64,000 bases of DNA from Azospirillum brasilense (GTDB lineage: Bacteria; Pseudomonadota; Alphaproteobacteria; Azospirillales; Azospirillaceae). Positions 61,453 through 64,000 of this stretch are shown here, in pieces; position 1 is the first letter of the stretch, and each line of letters opens with the position of its first letter. The stretch spans positions 62,001 through 126,000 of the forward strand of contig NZ_VITH01000011.1 in the NCBI RefSeq assembly GCF_007827815.1. The letters run 5' to 3'. The translations under genes were made by a program, and so were the position numbers. The notes beneath the pieces were generated by a model. It did no database searches, was not told the DNA's origin, and was given only the letters and a program-made list of their open reading frames with translations.

Positions 61453-64000
61453 ATGAGCAACCCGAAGCGTTCGATCCGGTCTGCGGCCTTGGCCGCGGCG
61501 ATGCTCGCCGTGACTGCCGGCCACGCGTCCTTCTGGTCCTGGCGCAACGCGCCCACTCCTGTGGACGCCGTGCCGGGTCGCATCGAATCCGTCTCCTACT
61601 CCCCGTCGGGCCGCAGCTACGACCCGAACCACCAGCCGGTGGTCGATGCGGTGGAACTGGACCGCGACATGACCGCCATCGCCGGCTTCGCCGACGGTGT
61701 TCGCACCTACTCCACTCTGGGCTCCCAGGGCGACGTGCCGGCCATCGCCGCCAAGCATGGCCTGGACGTCACGCTGGGCGTCTGGCTGAGCGACGACAAG
61801 GCGCGCAACGAGCGCGAGGTCGCCCGCGCCATCGTGCTGTCGCGCACCGTGCGCGGCATCGAGCGCGTGGTGGTCGGCAACGAGACGCTGCTGCGCGCCG
61901 AGCTGACCGACGCGGAGCTGGCTTCCTACATCCGCCGCGTCCGCGCCGGCGTGCCGAAGCACATCAAGGTCGGCACCGCCGACGTGTGGTCGGAGATCGT
62001 CAAGGCCAAGGAGACCATCGCGGCGTCCGACTACATGGGCGTCCACGTCCTGCCCTACTGGGAAGGCGTGCCCGTGGAGAACGCTCTGACCTGGATCCGC
62101 GACCGGCTGGACACCGTGCGCAAGGCGCATCCGGGCAAGCCGCTGTTCGTAGGCGAGGTGGGCTGGCCGTCGGGCGGCGAGAACTTCCACGACGCCTACC
62201 CGACGCCGCAGGCCCAGGCCTTCGTCGTCCGCAACTTCGCCGCCGAGGCGGGGATGCTCGGCATCGACTACAACGTGGTCGAGGCGTTCGACGGCGTGTG
62301 GAAGTCCAGCATCGAAGGCTCGCCCGGCCCGACCTGGGGCGTGCTCGACGCCGACCGCGCGCCGAAATGGCCGCTGGCCGGCGACGTCCCGGCCCCCTGG
62401 GGCGACCGTGCCGGCGCCGCCGTGGCGCTGGCCCTCGGCCTCGCCTTGTCGGCCTTCGCCGCCTTCCGCCGCCGCACCAACATGACCTACGCGCTGGCCG
62501 CCTCGGTGGGCGCCAACATCGTCGGCTTCGGCGTCGGCTCGGCGGTCGCCGGCGCCTACGCGGAATACTTCACCTTCGGCGCCGCGACCACCTGGGGCTC
62601 CGCCTTCCTGCTGGGCGCCCTGATGATGTCGGTGGCCTTCGCCGACCTGACCGAGGTGGCCCGCCGCCTGTTCACCGGCCGCGCCCCGGCCCTGCTGCCG
62701 CGGGTTCCCGCGGTGCCGGAGCACAAGCCGATGGTGTCGGTGCACATCGCCGCCTGCCGCGAGCAGCCCGACGTGCTGGCCGCCACGCTGACCTCGCTGG
62801 CCCGCGTCGACTACCCGGACTACGAGGTGGTCGTCCTCATCAACAACACCGAGGACGAGGCGCTGGTCCGCCCGGTCGAGGAGCTGTGCGCCGAGCTGGG
62901 TCCGAAGTTCAAGTTCCACTGGTACAAGAAGATTTCCGGCTTCAAGGCCGGCGCGCTGAACGCCGCGCTGCGCCACACCGATCCGCGCGCCGAGATCGTC
63001 GCCGTGCTCGACGCCGACTACACGGTGGAGCCGGACTGGCTGAACAAGCTGGCCCCGACCTTCGCCGACTCGCGCGTCGGCATCGTCCAGGCCCCGCAGG
63101 AGCACCGCGACGGTCATGAGACGCCGCTGAAGGCCGCCATGACCGCCGAGTACCGCCCCTTCTTCGACGTCGGCATGCAGGAGGGGCTGACGTCCCAGGC
63201 CTTCGTCTGCCACGGCACGATGATCATGCTGCGCCGCTCCGCCATGGAGCAGGTCGGCGGTTGGTCGGAAGAGGGCATCTGCGAGGACACCGAGCTGGGC
63301 ATCCGCATCCTGTCGGCCGGCTACCGCGCCGCCTACACGGACGAGCGGCTGGGCCAGGGCCTCGCCCCCGACAACTTCATGCAGTTCCGCAAGCAGCGCG
63401 ACCGCTGGGTCTTCGGTTCGACCCAGATCCTGCGCGCCCACTGGCGGAAGTTCCTGCCCGGCGCCACGGAGCTGACGGTCGGCCAGAAGATCGGCTACCT
63501 GACCAACTGGGCGCGCTGGTGGTCCGACGCGGTGGGCGTGCTGGCCGCCGGCGCGGCGGTCACCTGGACCTTCGCGTCGCTGGTCCTGCCGCTGCACCTG
63601 CCGCCGGTCCAGGCCACCGCCGCGGTGCTGGGCGCCCTGGTCCTGCGCGCCGGGTCGAGCCTGCTGGCCTCGCGCTACGCCTCCGGCAACTCGTGGAAGG
63701 AGAGCTTCGGGGCCTGCGCCGTCGGCATGGCGCTGTCCACCACGGTGGCGCTGGCTGCGCTGCGCGGCGTGGTCCGCAAGCGCGACGCCTTCCGCGTCAC
63801 CGCCAAGGGCGGCAAGCGGACCCAGGGCGCCTTCTGCGCCAAGCCGGAAGCCTGGCTGTCGGGTGCGCTGCTGGTCTCCGCGGTGACGGCGTGGTTCGCC
63901 AACCCGCTGGGCACCCTGTCGCTGGAGCTGTGGGCGATCCTGCTGACGGCGATGGCCGTGCCCAACCTGATGGCCGTGGGCCTCGCGATCGGCGACATGC
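61453..64000 (+). CDS. GH17-GT2 fusion, NdvB-like beta-glucan synthase (3' end outside window)
   Basis: At least 849 codons are present and the frame runs off the window. Residues 1 to about 315 form a GH17-like domain with candidate acids in VVVGNET (near 143) and FVGEVGWPSGGE (near 234). After two membrane helices comes a GT2 domain with VSVHIAACREQPD (near 428), VLDADYTVEP (near 520), ICEDTELGIRI and QFRKQRDRW, then more membrane helices. Pseudomonas NdvB has this GH17-GT2 order and makes cyclic beta-1,3-glucan. A periplasmic glucan or beta-glucan exopolysaccharide product is likely. Confidence 0.85.
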   Translation, partial: MSNPKRSIRSAALAAAMLAVTAGHASFWSWRNAPTPVDAVPGRIESVSYSPSGRSYDPNHQPVVDAVELDRDMTAIAGFADGVRTYSTLGSQGDVPAIAAKHGLDVTLGVWLSDDKARNEREVARAIVLSRTVRGIERVVVGNETLLRAELTDAELASYIRRVRAGVPKHIKVGTADVWSEIVKAKETIAASDYMGVHVLPYWEGVPVENALTWIRDRLDTVRKAHPGKPLFVGEVGWPSGGENFHDAYPTPQAQAFVVRNFAAEAGMLGIDYNVVEAFDGVWKSSIEGSPGPTWGVLDADRAPKWPLAGDVPAPWGDRAGAAVALALGLALSAFAAFRRRTNMTYALAASVGANIVGFGVGSAVAGAYAEYFTFGAATTWGSAFLLGALMMSVAFADLTEVARRLFTGRAPALLPRVPAVPEHKPMVSVHIAACREQPDVLAATLTSLARVDYPDYEVVVLINNTEDEALVRPVEELCAELGPKFKFHWYKKISGFKAGALNAALRHTDPRAEIVAVLDADYTVEPDWLNKLAPTFADSRVGIVQAPQEHRDGHETPLKAAMTAEYRPFFDVGMQEGLTSQAFVCHGTMIMLRRSAMEQVGGWSEEGICEDTELGIRILSAGYRAAYTDERLGQGLAPDNFMQFRKQRDRWVFGSTQILRAHWRKFLPGATELTVGQKIGYLTNWARWWSDAVGVLAAGAAVTWTFASLVLPLHLPPVQATAAVLGALVLRAGSSLLASRYASGNSWKESFGACAVGMALSTTVALAALRGVVRKRDAFRVTAKGGKRTQGAFCAKPEAWLSGALLVSAVTAWFANPLGTLSLELWAILLTAMAVPNLMAVGLAIGDM

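Noticed and set aside
60982..63597. Open frame of 871 codons on the minus strand across the glucan synthase
   Set aside because: Only its last 88 codons have their own ribosome site and protein-like make-up; the rest mirrors the GH17-GT2 gene.

Overview
The window is high-GC DNA that reads as an alphaproteobacterial chromosome of the Rhodospirillales type, most likely Azospirillum. The evidence is the cell-cycle genes cckA (3' end only) and gcrA, a recA gene preceded by an alphaproteobacterial GTTC-N7-GTTC-type SOS box, a CcoG protein, the yqeY-dnaG-rpoD block and an alphaproteobacterial pair of isocitrate dehydrogenases. The genus is inferred from protein character and gene order, not from a search. 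Most of the window is core genome. No insertion sequence, integrase, prophage block, CRISPR array or rRNA was seen.

Layout. 0-5.3 kb: cckA tail, a small methyltransferase, recA with SOS box and terminator, a 24-codon ORF with a strong ribosome site, then alaS. 5.3-13.5 kb: a Mpo1-like membrane protein, a MoxR ATPase, a peptidoglycan-hydrolase-like protein, a threonine-dehydratase-like enzyme, a possible metal-handling group (Cys/His-rich exported protein, four-helix membrane protein, CcoG), a MESH1-like alarmone hydrolase and the VWA/CoxE partner of MoxR. 14-17.4 kb: a chemoreceptor, a protein with an RGS-like domain (a fold best known from eukaryotic G-protein signalling), an IsdG-type haem monooxygenase and a PsiE-like protein. 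17.6-24.5 kb: a first isocitrate dehydrogenase, an ECF sigma/anti-sigma pair, gcrA, exoD, an isolated NAD-binding domain, the NADP isocitrate dehydrogenase and a LOG cytokinin-activating enzyme.

24.6-33.6 kb: envelope genes (Ig-like/LysM protein, the psd-pssA phospholipid operon), an orphan IlvM-like ACT protein behind what looks like a branched-chain amino acid attenuator, a GNAT, arsC-prmB, serA and small secreted or nuclease-like genes. 33.6-43.2 kb: a large hybrid histidine kinase, carA, and yqeY-dnaG-rpoD ending in a clear terminator. 43.4-54.3 kb: a segment bounded by two inward-facing tRNA genes, tRNA-Ile2(CAT) and tRNA-Arg(ACG). It holds a 1,429-residue RTX/FG-GAP-like protein, a methyltransferase and a 1,406-residue multi-domain glycosyltransferase, and looks like an accessory surface-protein and glycosylation island. 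54.5-64 kb: an exported protein, a PAP2 phosphatase, a SWIM-SNF2 helicase, an endonuclease III-like glycosylase, two tiny hydrophilic proteins and the start of a GH17-GT2 beta-glucan synthase that runs off the end.

Points most worth a second look are the bacterial RGS-like protein (15784-16488), the leader-peptide attenuator (28778-28877), the 24-residue ORF (2355-2429), the tRNA-bounded RTX island, and the DnaA box upstream of gcrA.
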